This document shows, one piece after another, positions 37,520-47,241 of a stretch of DNA of 64,000 nt; the stretch's first letter is position 1, and each line of letters begins with the position of its first letter. A program made the position numbers and the translations under genes. A model generated the notes under the pieces. It was given only the letters and a program-made list of their open reading frames with translations, had not been told where the DNA came from and did not search any database. The stretch is from Nocardia gamkensis NBRC 108242 (GTDB lineage: Bacteria; Actinomycetota; Actinomycetes; Mycobacteriales; Mycobacteriaceae). The stretch lies in assembly GCF_001612985.1 (NCBI RefSeq), contig NZ_BDBM01000009.1, forward strand, positions 62,001 to 126,000, given 5' to 3'.

Positions 37520-37791
37520 GCACGACGAGATGGAGCCCCGACGTCGCGCGACGGAGTCGAGCCCGCCCGTGCGGCGACGTTACGGCGGGCGAGAGGGAAC
37601 CCGGTGGGAATCCGGGACTGTCCCGCAGCGGTATGCAGGAACGACCGCCGTCACCAGGCACTGGGTTTCACCGAGCCGGAAGGCTCCGCGACCCGGGAAG
37701 CGACGGCCAGTAGGTCGGCCATCGGGAGCACTCCGGCGTACGCCGGCCCGCACGGCCGGTGCCCGCGAGTCCGAAGACCTGCCAGTCGTGC
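37520..37791 (+). promoter_or_regulatory. Cobalamin (adenosyl/methyl-B12) riboswitch
   Basis: The conserved core is unmistakable: AACCCGGTGGGAATCCGGGA, then CTGTCCCGCAGCGGTATG, then CACTGGG, CGACGGCCAGTAGG, and the closing GCGAGTCCGAAGACCTGCC. P1 is visible as GCACGAC (37520-37526) pairing with GTCGTGC (37785-37791). It senses B12 and turns off B12-independent MetE when cobalamin, and hence MetH activity, is available. It lies 158 bases before the metE start codon. Confidence 0.95.
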
Positions 37792-37809
37792 CGGGTACGC
37801 CGTACCCGG
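37791..37809 (+). promoter_or_regulatory. Strong hairpin abutting riboswitch P1
   Basis: CCGGGTACG and CGTACCCGG (37791-37799, 37801-37809) form a perfect inverted repeat that shares its first base with the end of P1. It could compete with P1 or act in the expression platform. No U tract follows. Confidence 0.5.
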
Positions 37810-37895
37810 CGGCCACCGCCTCGTGGATTGGGCGTGCGGATCACCAGCTGACGTGTCGGGCTCCTCGGCCGGGATTTCACCGGCATGTCGCAAGG

Positions 37896-37944
37896 TTCTC
37901 CGCCTGCCCGTACGGCGATGGCTTTCGTCCACAGCAATGGAGAA
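37896..37944 (+). promoter_or_regulatory. Candidate anti-Shine-Dalgarno pairing before metE
   Basis: TTCTCC at 37896-37901 is complementary to GGAGAA at 37939-37944, which is the metE ribosome site. Such pairing would block translation in the B12-bound state. This is inferred from complementarity alone. Confidence 0.4.
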
Positions 37945-37949
37945 ACATC

Positions 37950-40217
37950 GTGACTGTTGCACAGCAGAACCCGTTCACCGCGACGGTTCTCGGGCTTCCG
38001 CGAGTAGGGCCCCGGCGTGAACTGAAGCGGGCCACCGAAGCCTATTGGGCAGGCGAGATCGACGCAGGCCGGTTGCACGCCGTGGCGCGCGACCTGCGGC
38101 GGACCCAGCTCACCGATTTGCGAGCCGCGGGCCTCGACTCGATTCCGGTCGGCACCTTTTCCTACTACGACCAGATGCTCGACACCGCCGAACTGCTGGG
38201 CGCACTGCCGCCCCGGGTCGCCGGGATCGCCGACCCGCTGGATCGGTATTTCGCCGCCGCGCGCGGCACCGAGACGGTGGAGCCCTTGGAGATGACCAAG
38301 TGGTTCGACACCAACTACCACTACCTGGTGCCGGAAATCGGCCCCGAGACCGCGTTCTCGCTGCACCCGGACAAGCTGCTGGCGCAACTGCGGGAGGCGC
38401 TCGAGCTGGGCGTGCCTGCGCGACCGGTGGTGATCGGCCCGATCACCTTCCTGAAACTGGCCAAGGCGAGCGGCGGCTCGGCCCTGGCCCGGCTGATCGA
38501 ACTGCTGCCGCTGTATCGGGAACTGCTGCGCAGGCTCGCCGTCGCCGGTGCCCAGTGGGTGCAGATCGACGAGCCGGTGCTGGTCACCGACCTCACGGCG
38601 GAGGAGATCGGCCTGGTGCAGGTCACCTACGCGGAACTCGCCGACGCCCCCGAGCGTCCGGCGATCCTCGTCGCGACCTACTTCGGGCAGCCGGACGCCG
38701 CGCTGCCTGCGCTGGCGAGCACCGGTATAGAAGGAGTAGCGCTCGACTTCACCTCCGGCGCCGATGTGGCGGCGGGGGCCGACGTGCCCGCGCTGACCGG
38801 GAAGCTGATCGTCGCGGGGGTCGTGGACGGTCGCAACGTCTGGCGTACCGATCTCGACCGCGCTGTGGCCACCCTCGATACGTTGCGGGGATCCGCTGCG
38901 CAGGTGGCTGTTTCGAGTTCGTGCTCGCTGCTGCACGTGCCCTACACGCTGGCGGCGGAGACGGCGTTGGACGAACGGTTGCGCTCCTGGCTGGCGTTCG
39001 GCGCGGAGAAGGTGACCGAGGTCCGCCTGCTCGCGACCGCGCTGAGCGACGGTGCGCAAGCGATCGACGCCGAGTTGGCCGAGGTGCGTGCGGCGCTGGC
39101 GTCGCGGAGATCCGATCCGCGGCTGAACGATCCGCGGGTGCGGGCCCGGCTGGCCGCGCTCGGGCCCGACGCCGTCCGCCGCGCACCCGCCGAACAACGC
39201 CGAGAACTGCAAAGGGACCGTTTGCGGCTGCCCGCGCTGCCGACCACGACGATCGGTTCCTACCCGCAGACCTCGGCCATCCGGCTTGCGCGCGCCGCGC
39301 TGCGCAAGGGCGCGATCGACCAGGCGGAGTACGTCCGCCGGATGCGCGCCGAGATCGCGGAGGTCATCGCGCTACAGGAGCGGTTGGGGCTGGACGTGCT
39401 GGTACACGGCGAGCCGGAGCGCAACGACATGGTGCAGTACTTCGCCGAGCAGCTCGACGGGTTCGCGGCGACCGAGCAGGGATGGGTGCAGTCCTACGGG
39501 ACCCGCTGCGTGCGGCCGCCGATCCTGTTCGGTGACGTCGCGCGCCGGGAGCCGATGACCGTCGAGTGGATCGCGTACGCGCAGTCGCTCACCGACAAGC
39601 CCGTGAAAGGCATGCTGACCGGCCCGGTCACCATTCTGGCGTGGTCGTTCGTGCGCGACGACCAGCCGTTGGGCGACTCCGCCCGCCAGGTGGCGCTGGC
39701 GATCCGCGACGAGTCCGTCGACCTCGAGTCGGCGGGCATCCGAATCATCCAGGTCGACGAGCCTGCCCTGCGTGAACTGCTTCCGCTGCGCGCGGCCGAC
39801 CAGCCCGGGTACTTGGAGTGGTCGGTGCAATCGTTCCGGATCGCGACCTCCGGAGTGTCCGATGCGACGCAGATCCACACGCATCTGTGCTACTCGGAAT
39901 TCGGCGAGGTGATCGATGCGATCGCCGGGCTGGACGCCGACGTCACGTCGATCGAGGCGGCGCGCTCCCGCATGGAGGTGCTGGACGATTTGAACGCGGC
40001 GGGATTCGATCTCGGCGTCGGCCCCGGCGTGTACGACATCCACTCCGCGCGGGTGCCCAGCGTGGACGAGATCACCACTTCGCTGCGCGCGGCACTGAAA
40101 GCTGTTCCGGCCGAACGGCTCTGGGTGAATCCCGACTGCGGGCTGAAGACCAGGGGGCGCGCCGAGGTGGAAGCCTCACTGCGCAACATGGTCGCCGCGG
40201 CGGCCGCTGTCCGGTAA
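37950..40217 (+). CDS. metE: Cobalamin-independent methionine synthase
   Basis: MetE (755 residues) transfers a methyl group from 5-methyltetrahydropteroyltri-glutamate to homocysteine. The N-terminal half begins [20 protein letters not shown]. The C-terminal barrel carries [59 protein letters not shown], the zinc ligands in [10 protein letters not shown] and a final [12 protein letters not shown]. The GTG at 37950 follows GGAG and gives the family length. Expression is controlled by the upstream B12 riboswitch, and a 15-bp hairpin terminator follows the stop. Confidence 0.97.
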   Translation: MTVAQQNPFTATVLGLPRVGPRRELKRATEAYWAGEIDAGRLHAVARDLRRTQLTDLRAAGLDSIPVGTFSYYDQMLDTAELLGALPPRVAGIADPLDRYFAAARGTETVEPLEMTKWFDTNYHYLVPEIGPETAFSLHPDKLLAQLREALELGVPARPVVIGPITFLKLAKASGGSALARLIELLPLYRELLRRLAVAGAQWVQIDEPVLVTDLTAEEIGLVQVTYAELADAPERPAILVATYFGQPDAALPALASTGIEGVALDFTSGADVAAGADVPALTGKLIVAGVVDGRNVWRTDLDRAVATLDTLRGSAAQVAVSSSCSLLHVPYTLAAETALDERLRSWLAFGAEKVTEVRLLATALSDGAQAIDAELAEVRAALASRRSDPRLNDPRVRARLAALGPDAVRRAPAEQRRELQRDRLRLPALPTTTIGSYPQTSAIRLARAALRKGAIDQAEYVRRMRAEIAEVIALQERLGLDVLVHGEPERNDMVQYFAEQLDGFAATEQGWVQSYGTRCVRPPILFGDVARREPMTVEWIAYAQSLTDKPVKGMLTGPVTILAWSFVRDDQPLGDSARQVALAIRDESVDLESAGIRIIQVDEPALRELLPLRAADQPGYLEWSVQSFRIATSGVSDATQIHTHLCYSEFGEVIDAIAGLDADVTSIEAARSRMEVLDDLNAAGFDLGVGPGVYDIHSARVPSVDEITTSLRAALKAVPAERLWVNPDCGLKTRGRAEVEASLRNMVAAAAAVR

Positions 40218-40236
40218 CCCTTCCCGCTCATCGGCG

Positions 40237-40272
40237 TTCGGTGCCCCCTTCCCGCCCGAAGGGGGCACCGAA
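40237..40272. terminator. Terminator after metE, shared with the convergent small gene
   Basis: A perfect 15-bp stem (40237-40251 with 40258-40272) encloses a 6-base loop. It lies 20 bases after the metE stop and four bases from the stop of the small minus-strand ORF, so it likely ends both transcripts. Confidence 0.85.
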
Positions 40273-40275
40273 CCG

Positions 40276-40434
40276 TCAAGAGCCGCAGTCCGTTTCCGGC
40301 TCCGGCCGCGGTGGCTGCCTGCGGCGCAGCGTATACCGATCGCACGGTTCCTCCCGCCGCGTCACCGGCAACTCCCGCGCCCGCGCCCGCATCCCCCGCC
40401 GCCACGCCGTATGACACCCGGAACAACGCTCCAT
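40276..40434 (-). CDS. Small Cys-rich basic protein of 52 residues
   Basis: The frame begins MERCSGCHTAWRRGMRARAR and ends in a Pro/Glu tail with DCGS. The CSGC pair plus two later cysteines could bind zinc. An AGGAGGGG ribosome site lies six bases before the ATG, third positions are GC-rich, and the stop falls exactly at the shared terminator hairpin. I do not recognise a family. Confidence 0.5.
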   Translation of the reverse strand: MERCSGCHTAWRRGMRARARELPVTRREEPCDRYTLRRRQPPRPEPETDCGS

Positions 40435-40609
40435 CGGCTACCCCTCCTCGCATGTCGACCACCGGACAATCGTTCCCCTCTTACCTACTTCGACGTGCCC
40501 ACCCCCTGATTCGGTTCCATCCGATCCGGAAATCATCGCCACCACCGAGGCCGATCGAACTCGTCACCCACAGCCGAATTCGAGGACGACCTGTTCGACC
40601 GAGTCCGCG

Positions 40610-40981
40610 CTACAGTCCGAAGGCCCGGTTGATGGCGGCCATGTCGAAGTAGTCTCGCCACGTGGTGATTTCGCCGTCGGCGACCTCGAAGAAGCCCATG
40701 ACCGGCAGCGAGGTCTCGCGTCCCGCGGAGCGGAGGGTGTCGGTGCGCTCGTTCATCACCACGTTGCCGGAGGCGATCTGGTGATGGATGTCGAAATCGA
40801 TGGCCTCGAAGGTGGTCAGGAAACCCGCGATGAAGTCGCGGATGGCGGTGCGACCGACGATGGGTTCCATCGGGATGTTGTGGTAGACGGCGTCCTCGGC
40901 GAAATACGCGCTGATCCGATCCGGATCGGGGTCGGACCAGCTTCGGCACATCGCACGCACGAGTTCGTCGGGATCGGGCAT
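40610..40981 (-). CDS. NTF2-like / limonene-epoxide-hydrolase-fold protein
   Basis: This 123-residue protein has the SnoaL/NTF2-like pattern: ELVRAMCRSWSDPDPDRISA, YFAEDAVYHNIPMEPIVGR, VMNERTDTLRSAG, and PVMGFFEVADGEITTWRDYF. The N...R...D residues resemble limonene-1,2-epoxide hydrolases (NERTD, WRDYF). It is probably a small cytoplasmic hydrolase or isomerase; the substrate is unknown. It is divergent from the PrpR-type regulator. Confidence 0.85.
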   Translation of the reverse strand: MPDPDELVRAMCRSWSDPDPDRISAYFAEDAVYHNIPMEPIVGRTAIRDFIAGFLTTFEAIDFDIHHQIASGNVVMNERTDTLRSAGRETSLPVMGFFEVADGEITTWRDYFDMAAINRAFGL

Positions 40982-41174
40982 TCGTTCTGCTCACTTTCCT
41001 GCTGCCGGAAGGCGGGTGCCGGACCTCTCGATTCAACCAAGCAATCGCTCGGTGGGGAAGGGGATCGATGGGCATTTTCATGCCCGATCCACAAGGCGAC
41101 GGCAAACCTCTCTTCGCACGCTACGCAGATCGAAGGCATTACCGGATACCTCGCAAAAGCATATTCCTGCGGGT

Positions 41175-41212
41175 AAGAACGCGCGTTCTTGCGATGATTG
41201 CGAATCATCGCA
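41175..41212. promoter_or_regulatory. Two abutting palindromes upstream of the PrpR-type regulator
   Basis: AAGAACGCGCGTTCTT (41175-41190) is a perfect 16-bp palindrome. It shares its last base with TGCGATGATT-GCG-AATCATCGCA (41190-41212), a perfect 10+10 inverted repeat. Together they end nine bases before the regulator's start codon. This suggests autoregulation, control of the divergent NTF2-like gene, or both. A further bulged hairpin (41062-41090) lies in the same gap. Confidence 0.7.
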
Positions 41213-41221
41213 GCTACCATC

Positions 41222-42649
41222 GTGCACGTGCGCAAGATGTATGCGGGCGCCCGGCTTCGGCGATTGCGTGAAGAACGGAGGATGACTCAGGCGGCTCTGG
41301 CGAAATCGCTGGACCTGTCGCCGAGTTATCTCAATCAGCTCGAGCGCGACCAGCGCCCACTCACCATTCCCGTACTACTGAAACTCAATTCCACCTTCGA
41401 TCTCGACGTCCAGTTCTTCGCCGCCGATTCCGACGCGCGGCTCGTGTCGGACCTGCACGAGGTGCTCATCGACGCCGCGGGCGGGCACACCGCGCCGCTG
41501 ACCGAGGTGGAGGAACTGGCAACCCGCCAGCCGGAGGTCGCCAGGATCGTCGTCGCGATGCATCGCCGACTACGCGCCGCCACCGATCAGCTGGACCTGC
41601 TCTCCGCGCGGGTGTCCGCGCCCGCGGGCGCGCCGGGCGTGCCCATGCCCTATGAGGACGTGCGCGACTTCTTCTACGACCATCACAACCACATCGCGCA
41701 GCTCGACATCGCCGCCGAGCAGCTGTTCGAGAACTCCGGGCTCACCATCGGCTCGCTCGATCGTCAGCTCGCCCGCATCGCCGAGGAACGCGCCGGAGTC
41801 ACCGTTCTGGTACGCGGCGACGGCGCCGACCACACCGTCCCCAAGCGCCACTACGACCCGCAGACCCGGACGCTCACGCTGGCTCGCCGGTTGCGACCCG
41901 GCCAGCGCGCCTTCCAGATCGCCACCACGCTCGGCCTTCTGCTCTACGGGGCCGAGCTGGACGCCGTCTTGGCCGAGAGCCCGGCGCTCAACGGCGAATC
42001 CCGCACCCTGGCGCGGATCGGGCTGGCCAATTACTTCGCGGGCGCGCTGGTGCTGCCGTACGGCCGATTCCTGCGGTCGGCCGAGGAACTGCACTACGAC
42101 ATCGATCTGCTCGGTCTGCGGTTCGAGGTCGGCTTCGAGACCATCTGCCATCGGCTCAGCACCCTGCAACGTCAGGGCCAACGTGGCGTCCCGTTCTTCT
42201 TCGTGCGCACCGACCGGGCGGGCAACATCTCCAAACGGCAGTCCGCCACCGCCTTCCATTTCTCCCGGGTGGGCGGCAGTTGCCCGCTGTGGGTGGTGCA
42301 CGAGGCCTTCTCCAACCCCGGCCGCATCCTGACCCAGGTGGCCGAGATGCCCGACGGCCGCCGCTATCTGTGGGTCGCGCGCACCGCCGCGATCGCCCCG
42401 CACGGGTTCGGAACCGCGGCGAAGAATTTCGCGATCGGCCTCGGCTGCGACGTGGAATACGCCGACCGTCTGGTGTATTCGGCCGGGTTGCAGCTGGAAG
42501 ACCCGGCGGCCTCGGTGCCGATCGGCGCGGGCTGCAAAGTGTGCGAGCGCCCCGCGTGCCCGCAGCGCGCCTTCCCGCACATCGGCAGCCCATTGGCGGT
42601 CGCCGAGCACACCAGCACCGACCTGCCCTACCCGCGGCTGGGGCGCTGA
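41222..42649 (+). CDS. PrpR/RamB (ScfR) family Fe-S transcriptional regulator
   Basis: This 475-residue protein has an N-terminal XRE helix-turn-helix (YAGARLRRLREERRMTQAAL, SPSYLNQLERDQRPL), a central IrrE/DUF2083-like region (LGLANYFAGALVLPYGRFL, TICHRLSTLQRQGQRGVPF) and a C-terminal cysteine motif GAGCKVCERPACPQRAFP that binds a [4Fe-4S] cluster in PrpR. The family controls the methylcitrate and glyoxylate cycles in response to propionyl-CoA or acetate. No prp or icl genes are in the window. The GTG at 41222 is used, and ATG 41237 is possible; the ribosome site is poor. Confidence 0.9.
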   Translation: MHVRKMYAGARLRRLREERRMTQAALAKSLDLSPSYLNQLERDQRPLTIPVLLKLNSTFDLDVQFFAADSDARLVSDLHEVLIDAAGGHTAPLTEVEELATRQPEVARIVVAMHRRLRAATDQLDLLSARVSAPAGAPGVPMPYEDVRDFFYDHHNHIAQLDIAAEQLFENSGLTIGSLDRQLARIAEERAGVTVLVRGDGADHTVPKRHYDPQTRTLTLARRLRPGQRAFQIATTLGLLLYGAELDAVLAESPALNGESRTLARIGLANYFAGALVLPYGRFLRSAEELHYDIDLLGLRFEVGFETICHRLSTLQRQGQRGVPFFFVRTDRAGNISKRQSATAFHFSRVGGSCPLWVVHEAFSNPGRILTQVAEMPDGRRYLWVARTAAIAPHGFGTAAKNFAIGLGCDVEYADRLVYSAGLQLEDPAASVPIGAGCKVCERPACPQRAFPHIGSPLAVAEHTSTDLPYPRLGR

Positions 42650-42662
42650 CCTCGCCGGGGCA

Positions 42663-44945
42663 TCAGGACTTGGCCAGGTACTCCAGCCGCTCGGAATCGA
42701 CGGCCGCGTGCATCATTCCCGCCAGACCGGGATGCTTGCGCAAGCCCGGGTCGGACGCCACCACGGCGCGGGCGAATTCCTGGGCGGCGGTGATGACCTC
42801 GAGGTCGTCCAGCAGCGACAGCAGGCGCAACGAGCGGGCCGTGCCGGACTGGGCGGCGCCGAGCACGTCGCCCTCGCGGCGGGTACGCAGGTCGAGCACC
42901 GCGAGTTCGAAGCCGTCGGTGGTGGCGGCGACGGCGTCCAGCCGCGCCATCGCCGACCCGCCCGGCGCGGCATCGGTGACCAGCAGGCACAACCCGGGGT
43001 GGCGTCCGCGGCCGATCCGGCCGCGCAGCTGATGCAACTGACTGACGCCGAACCGGTCGGCGTCGACGATGACCATCACCGTCGCGTTGGGCACGTCCAC
43101 GCCGACCTCGACCACGGTGGTGCACACCAGCACGTCCACCGATCCGTCGTTGAACGCGCGCATCACCTGGTCTTTTTCGTCGGCGGGCAGCCTGCCGTGC
43201 AACAGGCCGACCCGTACGCCGGCCAGCGGGCCGCCGCGCAGCATCTCGTATACGTCCAGCGCGGCCTGGGTGGTCGGGCCCTCCTTCTCGCCGTCGCCGG
43301 ACTTCGAACGCCCGTTGCGGGACTTGCCCGTCGTCTCCTCGTCGTCGCCGATGCGCGAACACACCACGTACGCCTGACGCCCGGCGGCGACCTCCTCCAC
43401 GATCCGCTCCCACGCGCGATCCACCCAGTTCGGATGCTGCCTGCGCGGCACCACCTTGGAGACGATCGGCGAGCGCCCTTTCGGCAGTTCGGTCAGCGTG
43501 GAGGTCTCCAGATCACCGAGCGTGGTCATGGCGATGGTGCGCGGGATCGGCGTCGCGGTCATCACCAGCAGATGCGGGCTGACACCGGTTTTGGCCTTGG
43601 CGCGCAGGGCGTCTCGCTGCTCCACGCCGAAACGATGCTGCTCGTCGACCACTACCATGCCGAGATCGAAGAACTCGACGTTGTCCTGGATCAGCGCGTG
43701 CGTGCCGATCACGATGCCCGCCTCGCCCGTCACCGCTTCCAGCAGCGCGGCCTTCTTGGCCGCGGCCGACATCGACCCGGTCACCAGCACCACGCGGGTG
43801 GCGTGGTCGGCCGCGCCCAGTTCGCCCGCGGCCCCCAGCTCACCGAGCATGCCGCGCAGCGACCGATAGTGCTGCGCGGCGAGCACCTCCGTCGGGGCGA
43901 GCAGCGCGCACTGCAATCCCGCGTCCACCACCTGCAACATGGCGTGCAGGGCGACGATCGTCTTGCCGGAGCCCACCTCGCCTTGCAGCAACCGGTGCAT
44001 CGGTTGCTCGCGGCCCAGATCGGCGGAGATCTCCGCCACGACCTGCTTCTGCCCCGCCGTGAGTTCGAAGGGCAGCCGCTGGTCGAACGCGGCGGCGATG
44101 CCGTCGGTGCGCGACCCGCAGGCGCGCGCCCGGCGGCCGGACACCTCGTGCCTGCGCTCGGCCAGCACCAATTGCAGCGCCAGCGCCTCGTCGAAGCGCA
44201 GCCGATCCTTGGCCTGGTCGATATCGGACTTGCGTTCGGGCAAGTGGATCAGCCGCAGCGCGTCCGACAGGTTGGGTAGCGCCCGTTCGGCGCGCACGTC
44301 CTCCGGCAGCGGATCATCCAGCGGATCGAGCTGGTCGAGCACCTGCCGCACGCAGGCGAGCACGTCCCAGCTCTGCACCTTGGCGGTCGCCGGGTAGACC
44401 GGGATGAACTCCCGCTCCATGAACGACGTGTCCACTCCCCCCGCGCCCGCGGCGCTCTGCGCCAGACCCCGCAGGTCTCCGCCGCCGCGCACCTTCGTCA
44501 GCGCGCCGACCGAATCGTCGTCGCCCTCGGCCTCCGGCAGGATCAGGTAGCCGGGATGACTGAGGTTCCACTGGCCGGGGCGCCAGTAGTTCACCGTGCC
44601 CGACATCATCGCGCGCAGACCTTCGCGGACCACGTATTTCACCTTGTCGCCGTTGAAGAAGGTGACGTCGACGCCGCGTCCGGCACCGGTGTCGAGAACC
44701 ACCTTCAGCAGCGATCCGCGGCGGTTGCGCATCGGCCGCAGTTCGGCCTTGGTGATCCGCCCGATGACGGTGATGTGCGAACCGTCCTCGGGCGCATCCT
44801 CGGTGAGCGGCTGACCCTGCGTCGCGTACCGCAGGGGGTAGTGCCGCAGCAGATCCTCGACGGTCCGCATGTCGAACGCGTCCGCCAGCGAGTCCGCGGC
44901 CTTCGCGCCGAGAATGTGGTCGAGCCGATCGCTCAGTGCCGCCAT
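42663..44945 (-). CDS. recG: ATP-dependent DNA helicase RecG
   Basis: RecG (760 residues) reverses stalled forks and migrates Holliday junctions. It has an N-terminal wedge/OB region (THITVIGRITKAELRPMRNRRG), then Walker A GEVGSGKTIVALHAML, the DEQHRFGVEQRDAL box, MTATPIPRTIAMTTLGDL, and the C-terminal helicase motifs VCTTVVEVGVDVPNATVM and QLRGRIGRGRHPGLC. It starts three bases after the DAK2 gene stop, as in many Gram-positives. Confidence 0.97.
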   Translation of the reverse strand: MAALSDRLDHILGAKAADSLADAFDMRTVEDLLRHYPLRYATQGQPLTEDAPEDGSHITVIGRITKAELRPMRNRRGSLLKVVLDTGAGRGVDVTFFNGDKVKYVVREGLRAMMSGTVNYWRPGQWNLSHPGYLILPEAEGDDDSVGALTKVRGGGDLRGLAQSAAGAGGVDTSFMEREFIPVYPATAKVQSWDVLACVRQVLDQLDPLDDPLPEDVRAERALPNLSDALRLIHLPERKSDIDQAKDRLRFDEALALQLVLAERRHEVSGRRARACGSRTDGIAAAFDQRLPFELTAGQKQVVAEISADLGREQPMHRLLQGEVGSGKTIVALHAMLQVVDAGLQCALLAPTEVLAAQHYRSLRGMLGELGAAGELGAADHATRVVLVTGSMSAAAKKAALLEAVTGEAGIVIGTHALIQDNVEFFDLGMVVVDEQHRFGVEQRDALRAKAKTGVSPHLLVMTATPIPRTIAMTTLGDLETSTLTELPKGRSPIVSKVVPRRQHPNWVDRAWERIVEEVAAGRQAYVVCSRIGDDEETTGKSRNGRSKSGDGEKEGPTTQAALDVYEMLRGGPLAGVRVGLLHGRLPADEKDQVMRAFNDGSVDVLVCTTVVEVGVDVPNATVMVIVDADRFGVSQLHQLRGRIGRGRHPGLCLLVTDAAPGGSAMARLDAVAATTDGFELAVLDLRTRREGDVLGAAQSGTARSLRLLSLLDDLEVITAAQEFARAVVASDPGLRKHPGLAGMMHAAVDSERLEYLAKS

Positions 44946-44948
44946 GCG

Positions 44949-46712
44949 CTACTCCACTCCGATCTGCACCGAATCGCCTTGCTGCCCACCGGAATACACG
45001 ATCACCTCGACCCCGGGAAAGTTCTGCGCGATATGAGCGGCGAGTTCGTCGCCGAGACCGTCCGGCGCCGCCGCTCCCATCAGCAGGGTGACCAGCTCGC
45101 CGCCGAAGGCGAGCAGCCGGTCCAGCAGCGTCCGCCCCGCCGCGCGCACGTCGGGCTCGATCACGACGACATCGTGCCCGGCCAGTCCGAGACCGTCGCC
45201 CGGCTCGCAGGTGCCGACCATGGTGAGCGCGCGCTCAGTCGCCGGGCGTAGCGAGCCCCACCGCGTCGTGGCGGCCGCCTCCGACATGGCGAAGGCGTCG
45301 TCCACCGCGAATCGTCCTCGGTCGTGCACGGCCAGGGCGGCCAGACCCTGCACCATCGACGCACTCGGCAGCAGCAGCACGTCCCGATGGGCGTCACGCG
45401 CGGCGACGCCGACCGCGACCAGTTCGTGCGCGGGCAGGGCGCCGTTGGGCAGCACCAGTACCTCGCGGTTCGGCATCCGCCGGATCGCGGTCAGCAGCGT
45501 CGTCGCGGTGACCGGCTCGTCGCCCGCCAGCACCACGGCGCCCGCGTCCTCGAACAGCGTCGCGGCGCCGGCACCGGCGACCACCGCCAGAATCCCCCGA
45601 TCGGCCGGAAGTTCGGGCGTCGCCCCCGCGCTCGAGCCGAGCCCACCGGCCACCACCTGGGTCGAATCGGCAGCCGGTGCGGACGACGCGATGCCCCCGG
45701 TTCGGACGGGCCGGGGCCGCGCGTCGGAGATACCGTCACCGGCGAGGGGATTCGCCGCTTCCACGCGTTCGCCGGACCCGGCCGGGGCGTCCGGCGTGCG
45801 GACGACATTCTCGATGCGGATCCGGCTGAGTTCGCCCGCCGCGATGCCCGCCTCCACCGCCGCTCCGGCGTCGGCGCAGTGCACATGCGCCGACCAGGAC
45901 CCGCCGCCGTCACCGACCACCACGACCGAGTCGCCGAGTTCGCCGAGCCGGGCGCGCAGCGCGGCCACCTTCCGCTCGTCGGAGCCTGCCAGCAGGTACA
46001 TCACCTCGTACTGCGGCTCGGCGTCGTCGGCGGGCGCCGATCGCGCCGCCGCGGGCCGTGGGTACTCCGGTCGCGCGGGCGCCTCACCCCGGGTCACGGT
46101 GACCAAGCTGTCCAGCAGCACCACCAATCCGCGGGCTCCCGCGTCGACGACACCCGCCCGACGCAGCACACCCAATTGGAACGGCGTGTCGCCGAGCGCC
46201 TTGGCCGCTCCGTCGGCCGCCGCCAGCGCAACGTTCGCCAGCTCCTGGTCCGGGCACTGCGCGGCCGCCGCGGCCGCACGGTCCAGCACGGTGAGAATGG
46301 TCCCTTCGATCGGCACGCTAAGCCCTTCGCGGACCAGTTCGGAGGCCCGCGCCAGCGCGGCGCGCAGGCTGTCGGCCGTGAACGGGCCACCGTCCACCGC
46401 GTCCGCGACGCCACGCAGCACCTGGGACAAGATGATCCCGGAGTTGCCCCTGGCGCCTACCGTCGCGCCGTGCGCCATGGCGACGGCTACGGCGCGGGCC
46501 GCGCTCCCGTCCGCGTTCGCCGCCGCCTCCCCCGCCTCCACCGCGGCGCGCATGGTGGCCAGCAGATTCGTACCGGTATCCGCGTCCGGGACGGGAAAGA
46601 CATTGAGTGCGTTGATCTCCTCGCGCCGGTGTTCAAGGCCTGCGAGACAGGTACGGCCCCAGCGCAGCAATGCCGTGCCGTCCATTACATCCCGCACTCC
46701 GGACACCGTCAC
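44949..46712 (-). CDS. DAK2-domain protein (FakA/YloV family kinase-like)
   Basis: This protein of about 587 residues begins with a DhaL/DAK2 kinase domain (NALNVFPVPDADTGTNLLAT, GARGNSGIILSQVLRGVAD, VVDAGARGLVVLLD). A middle domain, a low-complexity linker around residues 330-385, and a C-terminal DegV/FakA-like part (GDEPVTATTLLTAI, NREVLVLPNG) follow. FakA phosphorylates fatty acids held by FakB; the actinobacterial substrate is not established. GTG 46712 is used because GGAAGGGAG precedes it; GTG 46730 is in frame. It is the partner of recG. Confidence 0.88.
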   Translation of the reverse strand: MTVSGVRDVMDGTALLRWGRTCLAGLEHRREEINALNVFPVPDADTGTNLLATMRAAVEAGEAAANADGSAARAVAVAMAHGATVGARGNSGIILSQVLRGVADAVDGGPFTADSLRAALARASELVREGLSVPIEGTILTVLDRAAAAAAQCPDQELANVALAAADGAAKALGDTPFQLGVLRRAGVVDAGARGLVVLLDSLVTVTRGEAPARPEYPRPAAARSAPADDAEPQYEVMYLLAGSDERKVAALRARLGELGDSVVVVGDGGGSWSAHVHCADAGAAVEAGIAAGELSRIRIENVVRTPDAPAGSGERVEAANPLAGDGISDARPRPVRTGGIASSAPAADSTQVVAGGLGSSAGATPELPADRGILAVVAGAGAATLFEDAGAVVLAGDEPVTATTLLTAIRRMPNREVLVLPNGALPAHELVAVGVAARDAHRDVLLLPSASMVQGLAALAVHDRGRFAVDDAFAMSEAAATTRWGSLRPATERALTMVGTCEPGDGLGLAGHDVVVIEPDVRAAGRTLLDRLLAFGGELVTLLMGAAAPDGLGDELAAHIAQNFPGVEVIVYSGGQQGDSVQIGVE

Positions 46713-47017
46713 CTCACTCCCTTCCGCCACCTGCCCACCCTCGCCGCCCGCCAGGTTAGCGGGCGGTCCCGACAGGCGACCGGCAAGACCGCGCTCCTAC
46801 ACTGGGGATGCCCGGCAACGGATCCGGCACTCATCCGTGAGGACCGGTTTGGTGGATCGGCGCCTGCACAGCTACCCTTGCAGGGTTGCCTCGCGTGGCC
46901 GTCGCCGGTCTGCGCTGGTCGGCTCTCCGTCGGCAGGGCACACTCGACATTGCAACGAGGACGCGTCGCACCGCGAAGGCGGCGGTCCCCACCATTGACA
47001 TGAAGGAGTTCGCGACT
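46713..47017. other. Divergent promoter region between the DAK2 gene and rpmB
   Basis: This 305-base gap contains no convincing gene. A -10-like TACACT on plus lies at 46798-46803. An 8-bp hairpin (CCGCCCGC 46744-46751 with GCGGGCGG 46759-46766) lies near the DAK2 start. ACCCT-TGC-AGGGT at 46874-46886 is a further small palindrome. Confidence 0.4.
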
Positions 47018-47209
47018 ATGGCTGCCGTCTGCGACGTCTGCGCCAAGGGCCCCGGCTTCGGGAAGTCGGTCTCGCACTCGCACCGGCGCACCAACCGTCG
47101 TTGGAACCCGAACATCCAGACCGTGCGTGCACAGGTCGCTCCGGGCAACACCCGCCGCATGAACGTGTGCACCTCCTGCCTGAAGGCGGGCAAGGTCGTC
47201 CGCGGCTGA
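47018..47209 (+). CDS. rpmB: 50S ribosomal protein L28
   Basis: L28 (63 residues) begins [20 protein letters not shown] and has two CxxC pairs (CDVC and CTSC), the zinc-binding form. [17 protein letters not shown] is canonical. The ATG at 47018 follows AAGGAG. The gene is divergent from the DAK2-recG operon, as in mycobacteria. Confidence 0.97.
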   Translation: MAAVCDVCAKGPGFGKSVSHSHRRTNRRWNPNIQTVRAQVAPGNTRRMNVCTSCLKAGKVVRG

Positions 47210-47241
47210 TCCGCTTCCCGGCTGACCAATACCGTCGGCAC

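Noticed and set aside
41175..41190. KstR- or LexA-type operator at AAGAACGCGCGTTCTT
   Set aside because: The half-site spacing and flanks do not match the KstR (AAC-N2-GTT) or mycobacterial LexA (TCGAAC-N4-GTTCGA) patterns.
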